From the IMG/VR virus record IMGVR_UViG_3300027896_000061, positions 1 to 50,498 of that record: a stretch of DNA of 50,498 nucleotides. One strand, 5' to 3'. Origin of the DNA: a virus. Of the stretch, positions 7,177 to 14,886 are shown one piece after another. How positions within the stretch are numbered: position 1 is the first letter of the stretch; every line of letters begins with the position of its first letter. The notes beneath the pieces were generated by a model. It made no database searches. It saw nothing but the letters and a program-made list of their open reading frames with translations, and was not told where the DNA came from. Both the position numbers and the translations under genes were made by a program.

Positions 7177-8097
7177 ACGTCCGTCACCGAACCCGTAGGA
7201 GAACGCCTGATGCCCAAGCACGATGGTGTCGATGGAGTTATCCGAAGCATCCTTCGTCAGAATGTCCGGTTCAGCCAGCGTGAAGCACTTAAGGTCGTAC
7301 CGCGAGTCTCCGACCGCCGCAACGCCCCATGCCGTCGTGGAGGACAACCTGCGATAAACGTAAGGCTCAAACCGGCCCTCCCAGAAGTTCATCGTGTTGG
7401 AAATTTCCCAGGGCTTACCAGTTGACCGACCAAGTTCCGCCACTCTCACCTTGAGAGAAGGATGATGGTAAAGAACCATGCCCTTGGTGTTGACAAAGAA
7501 AATTGCGCCCTGGTCATCCTTGAGCGTGTCGAAATAAAGCTCAGCCGCCGTGACAGCCGCGAGGCTCAGGTCAGCCGAACCGAGGTTGGAATAGGTGGAA
7601 CCCGCGTCATCAAGGCAGGAGTGCAGGGCATAGCCAAGCACAAAAGCATCGTAGCCCACGTTGATTTCCCTGCCGCCCCTCGAAACAGATGAAGTGGGGG
7701 CATTAAACAGCCGCGCCAACTCGACATCTTTAGTCTCGTCGAGCTTCATGCGGAGGCTGGTCGTCCAAGACTTCACCAAATCCCATTGGTTAGTCTTCTT
7801 CATCATCCAAGAAACGCGGAAGCCCATGCCGTATTCGTTCTGATACCAGTCAAGCGTCCCGCCGAACTTCGGGTCATAGAGGGGAACCTTGCCCGACTCG
7901 ACAACGTAGTTGCCGTAGGGCATACCGGCCATCCTCATGCCTCTCTCGAACAGCTTGTCGCTCGTCTTCATCTTATAGAGTTTCTCAGACTCCATAAGGG
8001 CGTCGCGCTTCGTATTGTCGAATACGTCACGAACCAAGCGCCTGAAGACATCTTTACCAGAACTAGTATCCCATACTGTCAAAATTGGTGATGCCAT
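7153..8097 (-). CDS. Major capsid protein
   Basis: A 314-aa product downstream of portal, scaffold and decoration-type genes, in the order expected for a head module. It has no signal or membrane segment. The N-terminal half is helical and charged (V-F-R-R-L-V-R-D-V-F), with an extended middle segment. A C-terminal A-F-S-Y-G-F-G-D-G-R-L-V-Y-I motif resembles the end of HK97-fold capsid proteins in environmental podoviruses. Assignment is by size, gene order and overall style, not by a catalytic motif. The final codons are duplicated beyond the homing endonuclease (6170-6193). Confidence 0.85.
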   Translation of the reverse strand: MASPILTVWDTSSGKDVFRRLVRDVFDNTKRDALMESEKLYKMKTSDKLFERGMRMAGMPYGNYVVESGKVPLYDPKFGGTLDWYQNEYGMGFRVSWMMKKTNQWDLVKSWTTSLRMKLDETKDVELARLFNAPTSSVSRGGREINVGYDAFVLGYALHSCLDDAGSTYSNLGSADLSLAAVTAAELYFDTLKDDQGAIFFVNTKGMVLYHHPSLKVRVAELGRSTGKPWEISNTMNFWEGRFEPYVYRRLSSTTAWGVAAVGDSRYDLKCFTLAEPDILTKDASDNSIDTIVLGHQAFSYGFGDGRLVYIANT

Positions 8098-8115
8098 TGT
8101 CTATCTCCTCATTCC

Positions 8116-8553
8116 TCAAATCTGACTTCCGATTACAGAGACAGCCGGGAAGTGAACGATGAGGCGTCCGCCACTAAGCGCTACGGCATCCCTAGCATCC
8201 AAGTCAATAATCGCACAATCGTTGCTTGCGTCGTCGGTTGCATTGACAACCTGTGCGCCAGCCGAAAAGGTGATATTGTGTTGGGTACCCTTGAGCGTGA
8301 CCGCCGTGGTCGTGACATACTTCATAATGAAATCTGAATCATCCGGGGCGATAACGTCCACCGGGATAACATCGGTCGCGGTGCCCGTGCAGGTTTTGAG
8401 GGCGATGCCAAGAATGTTGGCGTGCGCCCCGATAACCAAGACACCGCTAGTAAGACCGACCAAATCACCGGCATAGAACGTATTTACAGCCGCCGCAGAT
8501 GTATAGTTGTGGATATTCGGAGGCCCCGAAATCCTATAAACACCTGTTGCCAT
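8116..8553 (-). CDS. Capsid decoration/stabilisation-like protein
   Basis: A 145-aa product starting at ATG 8553 with AGGAG upstream. It is Ala/Thr/Val-rich, of predicted all-beta character, with Y-A-G-D-L-V-G-L-T-S-G-V-L-V-I-G-A near the N-terminus. That pattern is common in small head-decoration proteins, which insert between capsid hexons. It lies 18 bp upstream of the capsid gene. A gap of about 70 bp separates it from the preceding gene, with no clear promoter or terminator. Confidence 0.6.
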   Translation of the reverse strand: MATGVYRISGPPNIHNYTSAAAVNTFYAGDLVGLTSGVLVIGAHANILGIALKTCTGTATDVIPVDVIAPDDSDFIMKYVTTTAVTLKGTQHNITFSAGAQVVNATDDASNDCAIIDLDARDAVALSGGRLIVHFPAVSVIGSQI

Positions 8554-8621
8554 TTCTATCTCCTGTCTGCCGAATTCCTATGCCCTGACTAAGAGACAGA
8601 GAATTAATTAAGAATTAGTCG

Positions 8622-9083
8622 TCAAGACGACGGAAGTTTGGGTAGCATGGTTTCGATTTCCGCCTTGCTCAGACTCATCGGTCCGCACTCGGCAGAAAAC
8701 GATGCCGCTACAGAACCAGTAGCCAAATTAGACCTATCTACCTCAGTTTTCCGTTGGGCGATATAAGCCGACAGCGGAATCTTCATGCAGATAACATCCT
8801 TGAAAGTATAGTGACCATCCTTGGCGTTTCCACCCTCGGGCCAATAATCATCATTGATCGAGAGAAGTTCTGCCCCAGGCCACTTCTGTTTCCAATCTTC
8901 TATGGCATCCGGGCTGTTATAGCACCACTCAAACCACCACATCGGTCGGGGGGCGCGGACTGAACGATAATCCACATAGACCTTCTTCTCGAAGAAATAG
9001 ATGCCCTTCTCACGGTTGGATGCATCCTTATCCCACTTAGACGCCTTGAGGTCAACGTACTTTATATCGTTAAGGCTTAACAT
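8622..9083 (-). CDS. Hypothetical head-module protein
   Basis: A 153-aa soluble product, rich in Trp and Tyr in its central part (W-W-F-E-W-C-Y-N), between scaffold and decoration genes. It starts four bases after the scaffold stop codon. The C-terminus is Ser/Ala-rich and then helical (K-A-E-I-E-T-M-L-P-K-L). No family is recognised. Its position suggests a head assembly or minor head protein. Confidence 0.65.
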   Translation of the reverse strand: MLSLNDIKYVDLKASKWDKDASNREKGIYFFEKKVYVDYRSVRAPRPMWWFEWCYNSPDAIEDWKQKWPGAELLSINDDYWPEGGNAKDGHYTFKDVICMKIPLSAYIAQRKTEVDRSNLATGSVAASFSAECGPMSLSKAEIETMLPKLPSS

Positions 9084-9086
9084 AGA

Positions 9087-9860
9087 TTATCTCCTGCCCC
9101 TTTTCCGATCTTCCTTTAGGTTCTTGACAACATCCTCCTTCTTCAATCCCATGTCCTTAATCGCCTGTTCAAACTCGGGTTCCATGACGACGGGTTCCTC
9201 ATCGGACTCGTCTCGCCTGGGCCGAGCGCCAGCGGGTTGCTCAGTAAATGTCGGGGAAGTTGGAGATACAGCCCCACCGAGGCTGAAATTTCTGTCGATA
9301 CCGTGCATGACATAGGCCATAGAAGTCCACATCTGCGGGTTTTCGACGAGCGCCGGGTCAACACTCCCGCTTCTTAGGGCGTTTTGCATAAACGAATCCA
9401 CTTTACCCTCTGCTTCTCCCGAGAAAAGCTCGGGATGTTGCTGTTTTGCCATGTTTTTGGCATACTGCATGTTCGTTTGTGCTTGTTGAGTGCGGATTGT
9501 CCGGTAAAACTCACCCAATTTTCTGTCAACTCTCTTGTCCGCAATCTGAGCGGCGGCTTCGTCCGGCTTTTCCCAATCCCATTTAGGCTCGGGAACGGGG
9601 GCCGGTGGCCTCTGTTGCTGTTGGGCCTGGTTCGCCACCTGCTGTAGAAAAGTGGTTAACTGTTGGTTCTCGCCCCTGAGTTGTCCTAGCTGTTGGCCCT
9701 GTTCTCCGAGCTTCTTTTCTAGGGCTTCATAGGCGTTTGCCACATCCTCAACCGTTTTTCCGGCAAATTTACCACCAATTACCGGGGCGGTTTCAGCGGG
9801 CTTAGTTTCCGGGGCCGGAGTACCCTCGACGGGGGCCGGTTGTCCCAATTCATCTGCCAT
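9087..9860 (-). CDS. Scaffolding protein
   Basis: A 257-aa acidic product with the composition typical of phage scaffolds. It has a Pro/Glu/Ala-rich disordered start, a Gln-rich coiled coil at about residues 45-85 (L-E-K-K-L-G-E-Q-G-Q-Q-L), and an A-D-K-R-V-D-R-K-L helix. A charged C-terminal helix ending K-E-D-R-K-R-G-R-R is the usual capsid-binding tail. It lies between portal and capsid genes, its expected place. No protease gene was recognised nearby, so it probably exits without cleavage. Confidence 0.8.
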   Translation of the reverse strand: MADELGQPAPVEGTPAPETKPAETAPVIGGKFAGKTVEDVANAYEALEKKLGEQGQQLGQLRGENQQLTTFLQQVANQAQQQQRPPAPVPEPKWDWEKPDEAAAQIADKRVDRKLGEFYRTIRTQQAQTNMQYAKNMAKQQHPELFSGEAEGKVDSFMQNALRSGSVDPALVENPQMWTSMAYVMHGIDRNFSLGGAVSPTSPTFTEQPAGARPRRDESDEEPVVMEPEFEQAIKDMGLKKEDVVKNLKEDRKRGRR

Positions 9861-9868
9861 AATTTCTC

Positions 9869-10120
9869 CTATTTGAGCGAGGCCGTAGTATCTACAGTTC
9901 TCTCGCCCATGTATAGACGGTCGGGATTATCCAAGAGGCCAAGCACCACGCCTAGCGCCCTGGCTTGTCCCTGACATCGACGTATCTCCATTTCATCGTT
10001 GTTGGTAGCGCACCTGTTCATGGATTGGGCTAGATTATCCTCTACCCTCTTTCTGAGCAGTTTCCATAATTCCATGCCGCTTACTGTCTGCCACTCAACA
10101 TAGAACTGTTCTTTAGTCAT
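9869..10120 (-). CDS. Small helical hypothetical protein
   Basis: An 83-aa product overlapping the preceding membrane-protein gene by 4 bp (ATGA). It begins M-T-K-E-Q-F-Y-V-E-W and is mostly charged helix (L-W-K-L-L-R-K-R-V-E-D-N-L). Two cysteines are spaced about 11 residues apart. It is comparable in size and place to small proteins found between portal and scaffold in many podoviruses. No function is assigned. Confidence 0.6.
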   Translation of the reverse strand: MTKEQFYVEWQTVSGMELWKLLRKRVEDNLAQSMNRCATNNDEMEIRRCQGQARALGVVLGLLDNPDRLYMGERTVDTTASLK

Positions 10121-10299
10121 TTACCAGAACCGGGAACAGGAGCAACGGGCTTCTTGCCAAAGAGTTTCTTAATCTCTGAGACAATAAAGATGGCAATATT
10201 CTTGAGCGGGACGTGAAGAAGCACCCCCGCCACTAGGCCAGCCAAGAACTTCAACGAGAACACAAACACAAGAATGGAGCCGATAATCTTAAACATCAT
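10117..10299 (-). CDS. Small membrane protein
   Basis: A 60-aa product with two hydrophobic segments (about residues 3-29 and 32-44) and a basic, Pro-rich tail (K-K-L-F-G-K-K-P-V-A-P-V-P). It starts six bases after the portal stop codon and overlaps the next gene by 4 bp. It could be a small holin or inner-membrane helper, but the head-gene context gives no specific role. Confidence 0.55.
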   Translation of the reverse strand: MMFKIIGSILVFVFSLKFLAGLVAGVLLHVPLKNIAIFIVSEIKKLFGKKPVAPVPGSGK

Positions 10300-10305
10300 T
10301 TCTCC

Positions 10306-12483
10306 TTATTGCATTGGCGGAGGATTCATGCCTGGGGGCGGTCCCTGCGGTGGACGAGGTGCGCCCATCGGCGGCATTCCCTGTTGAGGTGGCCTACCGG
10401 GGGGCCCCTGCGGTCCACCACCATGCGGCGGAGGGCCACCTTGAGGCGGCCCACCAGGACCAGGGGGGCCACCCTGCCCCATGCCCGGAGGCGGCATCTG
10501 GGGGGGCGGTGGAGGCTGAAGTGCCTTCATTAAATCCACGCTCTTGCCAATATCCGGCACCAGCGTATCGCTATCGCGCTTGCCCATGTCGTCCAAGAAC
10601 TCGCGGAGCAAACGACCACCCTGTATCGCCACGTCCATCAAGAACTTCTTGAAGTCGGGCGGCACCATCGGGTTAAGGATGGTCTGAACCATACCCGCCA
10701 ACTTCGTATCATAATCGCTCAACATCTGGTAGGCGATAAGGTTATTCTCGCGCCGCGTCTCGGTGTTCTGTAGCTCGCTCGAAGCCATAAGTTCGATACC
10801 AACGGCGTCACGCAGGAACTCGAAGGGGAAGTCCATCGTCTGCTCTTGCATCGCGCCCTTGTCGCCAGCCGTATAGTAGGTGTACTTGGGCTGGTATTGG
10901 GCCATCATCATCGCGGCCTTCATGCCGATCTCGCCAAAGCGGTCGCGCATATTATCGTTACCGAACTTGAACTTCTTATTCATCTCCTGTTGGAGCTGGT
11001 ATGTCTCTCGGGCGACGGGTCGTTCAGCCGTTGGCAAGCCAAGGGCCGACGGGCCGATGCCCAATGCCTGTTGCATATAGTCCGTGATTATCTTTTCCTC
11101 TGTGAAGGTTGAGGTGTAAACATCAGGGAATTCGAGGAATTTGACACAGTTTTCAAGGTCGTCGCTCGTTACCTTGACGAGTCCTGGGGCAAGTCGGAAG
11201 TCTTGCTCAAGTCCTGAACCCTCTCGTACCAGAACCATCGGGGCGTTGATTTGGTCAAGTTTGTCGAGGCGGGCGTTATGAAGGTTGTCGAGTTCTTCTT
11301 GGAGTTTTTCAAGGATTTCGCAGGTGCCTTCACCTTCGATGCTGAACTCTCTTGGAGCATAACGCAGAGCCACGAAAGGTCTGAAGCCATAAAATAGCGG
11401 GTTATAGATGGCTCTAAGTATGGTTTTGGTTTTGAGATGAAACGTAACAACGATGTCGTCTTCTTCGCCGTCTTCGTCAACATCATATCGGAGCCACAGT
11501 TCCCACACTTCGTACTTGTCTTTTTCTTCACTCTTGACCTCGATGCCCTTGCTGTCTGCCCGACTAATCTTGGTCTGGTCTATCTGGTCGGGAGCCGAAA
11601 TCTCATCATACGCCTTTCCGTCATACAGCCCCTGCAATACTCGCGCCTTGATCTCGGGCTTCCTGAGATACACCCTATGACCGCAGAACAGGCAATCGTC
11701 AAGGTTCGTGGCGTCAGACGAGTAAACGAAGTCCTCGCGGCTGATGGGCATAACGTCCGGCCCATTATAGTGCGTCATCACCTTCTTGATGCCGTACTGC
11801 CCGTTCTTAAACTTGAACAGGCCGGGGTCTTTCTGTGACACTTCGGCAGGTGACGCATATCGGTAATTTGTCCTGTTGCGCTGGACATAGGACAACTTAA
11901 CGAAACTCGTCCCCGTCTTGATGGCTTGCATGGTTGGCGAGAACAACTTGTCCTTGAGGTGGGCAACATCCTTCTGCCACCAATCAAGGGCGTCCTCTAA
12001 CTGCTTAGCCGTGTCGATATAGTCGGCCTTACGCGCCTCACAGATAAAGAGCTTCTTCTGTCCCCATGCGTTGTCGAATATCCTGACAACGATGGCATCG
12101 GTTACGATGCGCGTTTCAGGGATGGCGCAGTTATTGACCCCGAGGTAGGGATATGCCTTCTCGCGCTTCTTACCGCTATACTGCTTATCCCAAATGGCTA
12201 GTTTATCAACGAGGCGTGATTGATTGTCTAGTTCCTGCTGAAGCCACTTGGCGAGGTTGAGGGATAGTTCATCGCGGAGGTTGCCCCCCTCTTTCATCTC
12301 TCGGTCGAGATTGATGGGCAATTCCCCGACAAACCCGTTAATATCCCCCTTGTAGATATCGGGGGCGTCTATGTCTTCGTCTGTAGACGAGTTAATCTGA
12401 TCGTCGGGGGAGCCGCCGATGGGCGCGCCAGGGCGGTGTGTTTGGTTTGGGTCTGTCCCCGACTTCTTTTTTCTTTTTGCCAA
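10306..12483 (-). CDS. Portal protein
   Basis: The start is a TTG at 12483 with AAGGA nine bases upstream; no ATG in frame fits better. The 725-aa length is that of P22-type portals. The central region has the long helical wing and stem segments of portals (W-L-Q-Q-E-L-D-N-Q-S-R-L-V-D-K and E-L-D-N-L-H-N-A-R-L-D-K-L-D). A Q-Q-E-M-N-K-K-F stretch corresponds to the crown/barrel helix region. The last 70 residues are an extreme Pro/Gly/Gln-rich tail (M-P-P-P-G-M-G-Q-G-G-P-P), unusual for a portal and probably disordered in the capsid interior. It forms the dodecameric DNA channel at the head vertex. Confidence 0.9.
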   Translation of the reverse strand: MAKRKKKSGTDPNQTHRPGAPIGGSPDDQINSSTDEDIDAPDIYKGDINGFVGELPINLDREMKEGGNLRDELSLNLAKWLQQELDNQSRLVDKLAIWDKQYSGKKREKAYPYLGVNNCAIPETRIVTDAIVVRIFDNAWGQKKLFICEARKADYIDTAKQLEDALDWWQKDVAHLKDKLFSPTMQAIKTGTSFVKLSYVQRNRTNYRYASPAEVSQKDPGLFKFKNGQYGIKKVMTHYNGPDVMPISREDFVYSSDATNLDDCLFCGHRVYLRKPEIKARVLQGLYDGKAYDEISAPDQIDQTKISRADSKGIEVKSEEKDKYEVWELWLRYDVDEDGEEDDIVVTFHLKTKTILRAIYNPLFYGFRPFVALRYAPREFSIEGEGTCEILEKLQEELDNLHNARLDKLDQINAPMVLVREGSGLEQDFRLAPGLVKVTSDDLENCVKFLEFPDVYTSTFTEEKIITDYMQQALGIGPSALGLPTAERPVARETYQLQQEMNKKFKFGNDNMRDRFGEIGMKAAMMMAQYQPKYTYYTAGDKGAMQEQTMDFPFEFLRDAVGIELMASSELQNTETRRENNLIAYQMLSDYDTKLAGMVQTILNPMVPPDFKKFLMDVAIQGGRLLREFLDDMGKRDSDTLVPDIGKSVDLMKALQPPPPPQMPPPGMGQGGPPGPGGPPQGGPPPHGGGPQGPPGRPPQQGMPPMGAPRPPQGPPPGMNPPPMQ

Positions 12484-12556
12484 TCTTTTTATCCTTGGTC
12501 CTCATGCCGACAAAGACTTCCTTGGAGGGGGAAGTATCCCATCCTGTTAGGGGCAT
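12392..12556 (-). CDS. Doubtful small basic ORF overlapping the portal start
   Basis: An open frame of 54 codons from ATG 12556, which overlaps the stop of the HNH gene, and running 92 bp into the portal gene. The first 30 residues are Lys-rich. They show a loose likeness (S-P-x-K...V-F-V-G-M-R) to the C-terminus of the 49-aa protein at 13122-13271, on the other side of the HNH insertion. It may be residue from the insertion event rather than a gene. Confidence 0.25.
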   Translation of the reverse strand: MPLTGWDTSPSKEVFVGMRTKDKKIGKKKKEVGDRPKPNTPPWRAHRRLPRRSD

Positions 12557-13125
12557 TATGCTAATCCATGTAATTGCATGTGACAGATATAATGTAGGCA
12601 TGAACCATTTTCCAGGTCATATCTTTTTTCTGGAAACCTACTCCACGCCTCTAGATGATGAGCCGATAACTTTCCACCGCGAACACCACACATCTGACAG
12701 GTGTAGTTAAACTTTCTTAGAACAGACTTTCGCCACTGTAAATACTGATAATCCTGTCCCCGGCTGTCTTTAGCTATACCGCCCTTCCAATTCCAATGAT
12801 TAGCACCAAGATGTAGGGGCGGCCTATTTCCCCGGCTCTTAATCAGGTCACTCTGTCTGTCCTTGAAGTCTTGGTCGTTCTTAAGTTTCCCGCCAATCCA
12901 TTTGGCCTTACAGCGTCTATCACAGAAATGGTATTTTCCCTTTCCCCAATAAGACGGCTCCCTGATAATTGGGTTCCCACAGAAGTCACACTTGCCACTT
13001 ATTTTATCTGTGCGATGGGGATTATCAACCCTGGAATTATGGCCAGATACAAACCTTCTAGTTCGTCCCCTAGAATCCTTATCCTCGAAGACTTGACCAC
13101 AACCGCAGGGACAAGTTAAAGTCAT
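12556..13125 (-). CDS. HNH homing endonuclease
   Basis: A 189-aa product starting at ATG 13125, overlapping the preceding small gene as ATGA. The N-terminus carries C-P-C-G-C-G-Q-V-F and a C-x2-C...C-x3-C zinc finger (C-D-F-C-G-N-P ... F-C-D-R-R-C). The nuclease core is W-K-G-G-I, Y-T-C-Q-M-C-G-V-R-G-G-K-L-S-A-H-H-L, then L-E-N-G-S-C-L-H-Y-I-C-H. In the last part N-G-x-x-L-C-x-x-C-H has become N-G-S-C-L-H-Y-I-C-H, so the second zinc-binding pair is altered. It sits between a small conserved-type gene and the portal gene, a classic free-standing homing site. Confidence 0.85.
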   Translation of the reverse strand: MTLTCPCGCGQVFEDKDSRGRTRRFVSGHNSRVDNPHRTDKISGKCDFCGNPIIREPSYWGKGKYHFCDRRCKAKWIGGKLKNDQDFKDRQSDLIKSRGNRPPLHLGANHWNWKGGIAKDSRGQDYQYLQWRKSVLRKFNYTCQMCGVRGGKLSAHHLEAWSRFPEKRYDLENGSCLHYICHMQLHGLA

Positions 13126-13271
13126 TTACCTTTCTTTTCTCTGTTGGGCTTCCATCCCACTTTGTGACGCATCGTCCCATAGACGTAGGCTCGGCCCTTC
13201 GGACTAGCCGAGGAGCCGAACTTCTTTTGGGCCTCTTTCTTGAGTTTCCTTTCCAATGCAAGGGGAGCCAT
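13122..13271 (-). CDS. Small basic protein upstream of the portal
   Basis: A 49-aa, Lys/Arg-rich product from ATG 13271 to TGA 13122. It contains E-R-K-L-K-K-E-A-Q-K-K-F-G and A-Y-V-Y-G-T-M-R...G-W-K-P, a pattern I associate with small phage proteins of unknown role encoded near the portal or terminase. Its start overlaps the preceding stop (TAATG) and its stop overlaps the HNH start (ATGA), showing close translational coupling. Confidence 0.6.
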   Translation of the reverse strand: MAPLALERKLKKEAQKKFGSSASPKGRAYVYGTMRHKVGWKPNREKKGK

Positions 13272-13471
13272 TACCCGATGTGACCTACCCTGATGCCCCC
13301 AAGGTTATTAGGCAGGATACCGAATACGCTGAGAAGCCACAGCACCACGACCACGATAACCACGACATTCAGGATTTTCTTAATCGAAGGTTGCATGGGC
13401 AGATAAGTGTTGATCGCCCACAGCAACAGATCAACTAAGGCCAAAAAGATGATGATTGAGATGAGGGACAT
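13271..13471 (-). CDS. Small membrane protein (two transmembrane helices)
   Basis: A 66-aa product. Residues 3-20 (I-S-I-I-I-F-L-A-L-V-D-L-L-L-W) and 33-52 (I-L-N-V-V-V-I-V-V-V-V-L) are hydrophobic helices separated by a short loop. This layout is common in phage proteins annotated as holin-like or inner-membrane proteins of unknown role. It sits at the head of the leftward late block between two small genes. Confidence 0.6.
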   Translation of the reverse strand: MSLISIIIFLALVDLLLWAINTYLPMQPSIKKILNVVVIVVVVLWLLSVFGILPNNLGGIRVGHIG

Positions 13472-13473
13472 GG

Positions 13474-13695
13474 TTACGCTTGGGGCGCAGGAGCAACCGG
13501 CGTGTTAGCCGCAACCGCATCGGCAATAGCGGCGGCCTTGGCCTTCAGGGAGTCGGCAAGTGCTTGGATAGCCGCGGGGTCTTCCTTAGAGGCGGCAAAT
13601 GCCGCTGATAGGTCGTTGCAAAGCTTAATGATGGAGTCTGCCTCGCCCTCGATGTTAGCGACGGCGGCGGTGATGGCATCCAATTCGACTGTCAT
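13474..13695 (-). CDS. Small Ala-rich helical protein
   Basis: I chose ATG 13695 because AGGAG lies six bases upstream. The 73-aa product begins M-T-V-E-L-D-A-I-T-A-A-V-A-N-I-E and is a long amphipathic helix with Ala-rich heptads, ending in an Ala/Pro tail. Small coiled-coil proteins of this type are common next to phage structural genes, with no known role. It is the first gene of the leftward late block behind the divergent promoter. Confidence 0.6.
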   Translation of the reverse strand: MTVELDAITAAVANIEGEADSIIKLCNDLSAAFAASKEDPAAIQALADSLKAKAAAIADAVAANTPVAPAPQA

Positions 13696-13776
13696 GTGTT
13701 TCTCCTTGTCTTGGATAGATTTCAGCATACTGATAATCATATCCAGCTTTTGATTAACCGAGTACCACTTGCGAGA

Positions 13777-13834
13777 GGGAATCAGGAGGCCTCCTGTTTA
13801 TTCATTCCCTATATTTTTAACCCCTAAAAAGGGG
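13777..13834. promoter_or_regulatory. Palindrome cluster between late operon and divergent promoter
   Basis: A perfect 14-bp palindrome (CAGGAGGCCTCCTG, 13783-13796) lies inside a second inverted repeat AGGGAAT/ATTCCCT (13777-13783 and 13804-13810). CCCC-taaaaa-GGGG follows at 13821-13834. The stems sit in the leader of the leftward late transcript, so they could be a regulatory hairpin, an operator or an antitermination signal. No protein partner can be assigned. Confidence 0.45.
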
Positions 13835-13888
13835 CCAACTTCCATACCGCTAATAGTGTACCGTATAATGGTAATCACTCTATCTTGT

Positions 13889-13918
13889 ATTATACGCCCG
13901 AGGTCAAGGGGCTTGCAA
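13889..13918 (-). promoter_or_regulatory. Leftward late-block promoter (shared -35)
   Basis: On the minus strand TTGCAA (13918-13913) and a perfect TATAAT (13894-13889) are 18 bp apart. Transcription would start near 13882, read the palindromes at 13777-13834 and enter the late block. TTGCAA is its own reverse complement, so the same six bases also serve the rightward promoter. Confidence 0.6.
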
Positions 13919-13941
13919 TTTATCCTCCGTGATGGTATAAT
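13913..13941 (+). promoter_or_regulatory. Rightward promoter sharing the TTGCAA -35, leaderless
   Basis: TTGCAA (13913-13918) and TATAAT (13936-13941) are exactly 17 bp apart. The ATG of the next gene is at 13949, about where transcription should begin, and no SD precedes it. Confidence 0.65.
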
Positions 13942-13948
13942 GGTTTGC

Positions 13949-14191
13949 ATGAAGATAACTTGGCTTAACAAACAAAAAATCAATCCTTACATCCTCAAAA
14001 AGGGAAAGTCAATAGAGGCGTCTATTGATCGTTGGGACGACAAACAGAACAAGATGGTTCACGAAAGGGTCTTGGGAGATTACCTGGATGACCTTGAGAT
14101 TGATACTATTGCCGTTTTCTATGCAGAGGATTGGGAGGGGTGCGAGAAAGGTTATGGAGGATTCTTCTTTGGAAAGAGAAAGAAAGGATGA
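13949..14191 (+). CDS. Small hypothetical protein, first rightward gene
   Basis: An 80-aa product, Lys-rich at its start (W-L-N-K-Q-K-I-N-P-Y-I-L-K-K-G-K) and acidic in the middle, with D-T-I-A-V-F-Y-A-E-D-W and a Gly/Phe/Lys tail. I chose ATG 13949 because it lies just past a -10 box. A longer in-frame start at 13769 would run through the promoter. Translation is probably leaderless. No family is recognised; place and promoter suggest an early function. Confidence 0.65.
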   Translation: MKITWLNKQKINPYILKKGKSIEASIDRWDDKQNKMVHERVLGDYLDDLEIDTIAVFYAEDWEGCEKGYGGFFFGKRKKG

Positions 14192-14538
14192 CCACCACCG
14201 CTGATAAGCGACTATACCGCAACCACCTGAACCTAATTGCGGCCATCCTATTCCGAGCCGTTGACGACCACTTTACACTTCCCGATATGCTTGACCAAAA
14301 CTGCTATGCTGTCAGGACTAAGCGCACCTGCATAGCAACCGTCTCCAAGCAGATCATCGAGAACGACCTGTGGTTCAACGCCGACGACGAATCGTGGACA
14401 TTCTCATACTATCGGGTATGCAAACTACTCGATATAGAGCCGGAGAGATTTTACGCCAAGATGATGACTATGACACCGGATGAGTGGAAGAAATCAAAAG
14501 AACGGATACACTCTATTTACGGCCCGCTTGTTTCTTGA
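14188..14538 (+). CDS. Small phage protein (possible regulator)
   Basis: A 116-aa product starting at ATG 14188, overlapping the previous stop as ATGA. Its layout (L-N-L-I-A-A-I-L-F-R-A-V-D-D at the start, S-W-T-F-S-Y-Y-R-V-C-K-L-L-D-I-E-P near the end) recalls a widespread small phage protein with F-S-F-x-x-V-C-x-x-L-G-x-D-P, whose role is unknown. It may carry a helical DNA-binding fold. Its 3' end overlaps the convergent gene at 14513-14692 by 26 bp. Confidence 0.6.
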   Translation: MTTTADKRLYRNHLNLIAAILFRAVDDHFTLPDMLDQNCYAVRTKRTCIATVSKQIIENDLWFNADDESWTFSYYRVCKLLDIEPERFYAKMMTMTPDEWKKSKERIHSIYGPLVS

Positions 14539-14692
14539 CGGGCTTCTTGACCTTCAATACCTTGCCGCTTTCGAACTCGATATTAGCCAACTTCTCGCTC
14601 AGGTAGCTGATGGCGTTCCTGATACCCTCAATGTCCGCCTCCTGAGCATCCGCCCTGGCACACAACGCCCTTACCCTACTGAATATGCCCAC
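14513..14692 (-). CDS. Small coiled-coil protein
   Basis: GTG 14692 is preferred because AAAGGAG lies just upstream, overlapping the end of the gene at 14695-14886; GTG 14716 is an alternative. The 59-aa product has a helical region (A-I-S-Y-L-S-E-K-L-A-N-I) and a Lys-rich tail (V-K-K-P-V-K-K-Q-A-G-R-K) that may bind nucleic acid. It is driven by the consensus promoter at 14910-14938. Confidence 0.5.
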   Translation of the reverse strand: MGIFSRVRALCARADAQEADIEGIRNAISYLSEKLANIEFESGKVLKVKKPVKKQAGRK

Positions 14693-14694
14693 GC

Positions 14695-14886
14695 CTACTC
14701 CTTTGGCAGAATACACCGAGGATGATCTGCCACAATAGCCTCAAGCCTGTTTATGGCCTCAAGGCACTCACCCTCCGAACGTTGTGGCCCGTTCCACCCA
14801 ATAACCTGCACACCATTCCCCGAATGAAGCGACCAATAAAAACAACCCATACCCTCATCCCGTATCTCGTAATACGCTTTACTCAT
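14695..14886 (-). CDS. Small hypothetical protein under a consensus promoter
   Basis: A 63-aa product from ATG 14886 with AGGAGG six bases upstream. The sequence (Y-Y-E-I-R-D-E...F-Y-W-S-L-H-S-G-N-G) suggests a small beta-strand fold similar in rhythm to the YegP-type (DUF1508) repeat, in which a W-x-L-x-x-x-N-G turn is followed by a helix (E-C-L-E-A-I-N-R-L-E-A). That likeness is weak. Strong promoter and SD point to early, high expression. Confidence 0.6.
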   Translation of the reverse strand: MSKAYYEIRDEGMGCFYWSLHSGNGVQVIGWNGPQRSEGECLEAINRLEAIVADHPRCILPKE

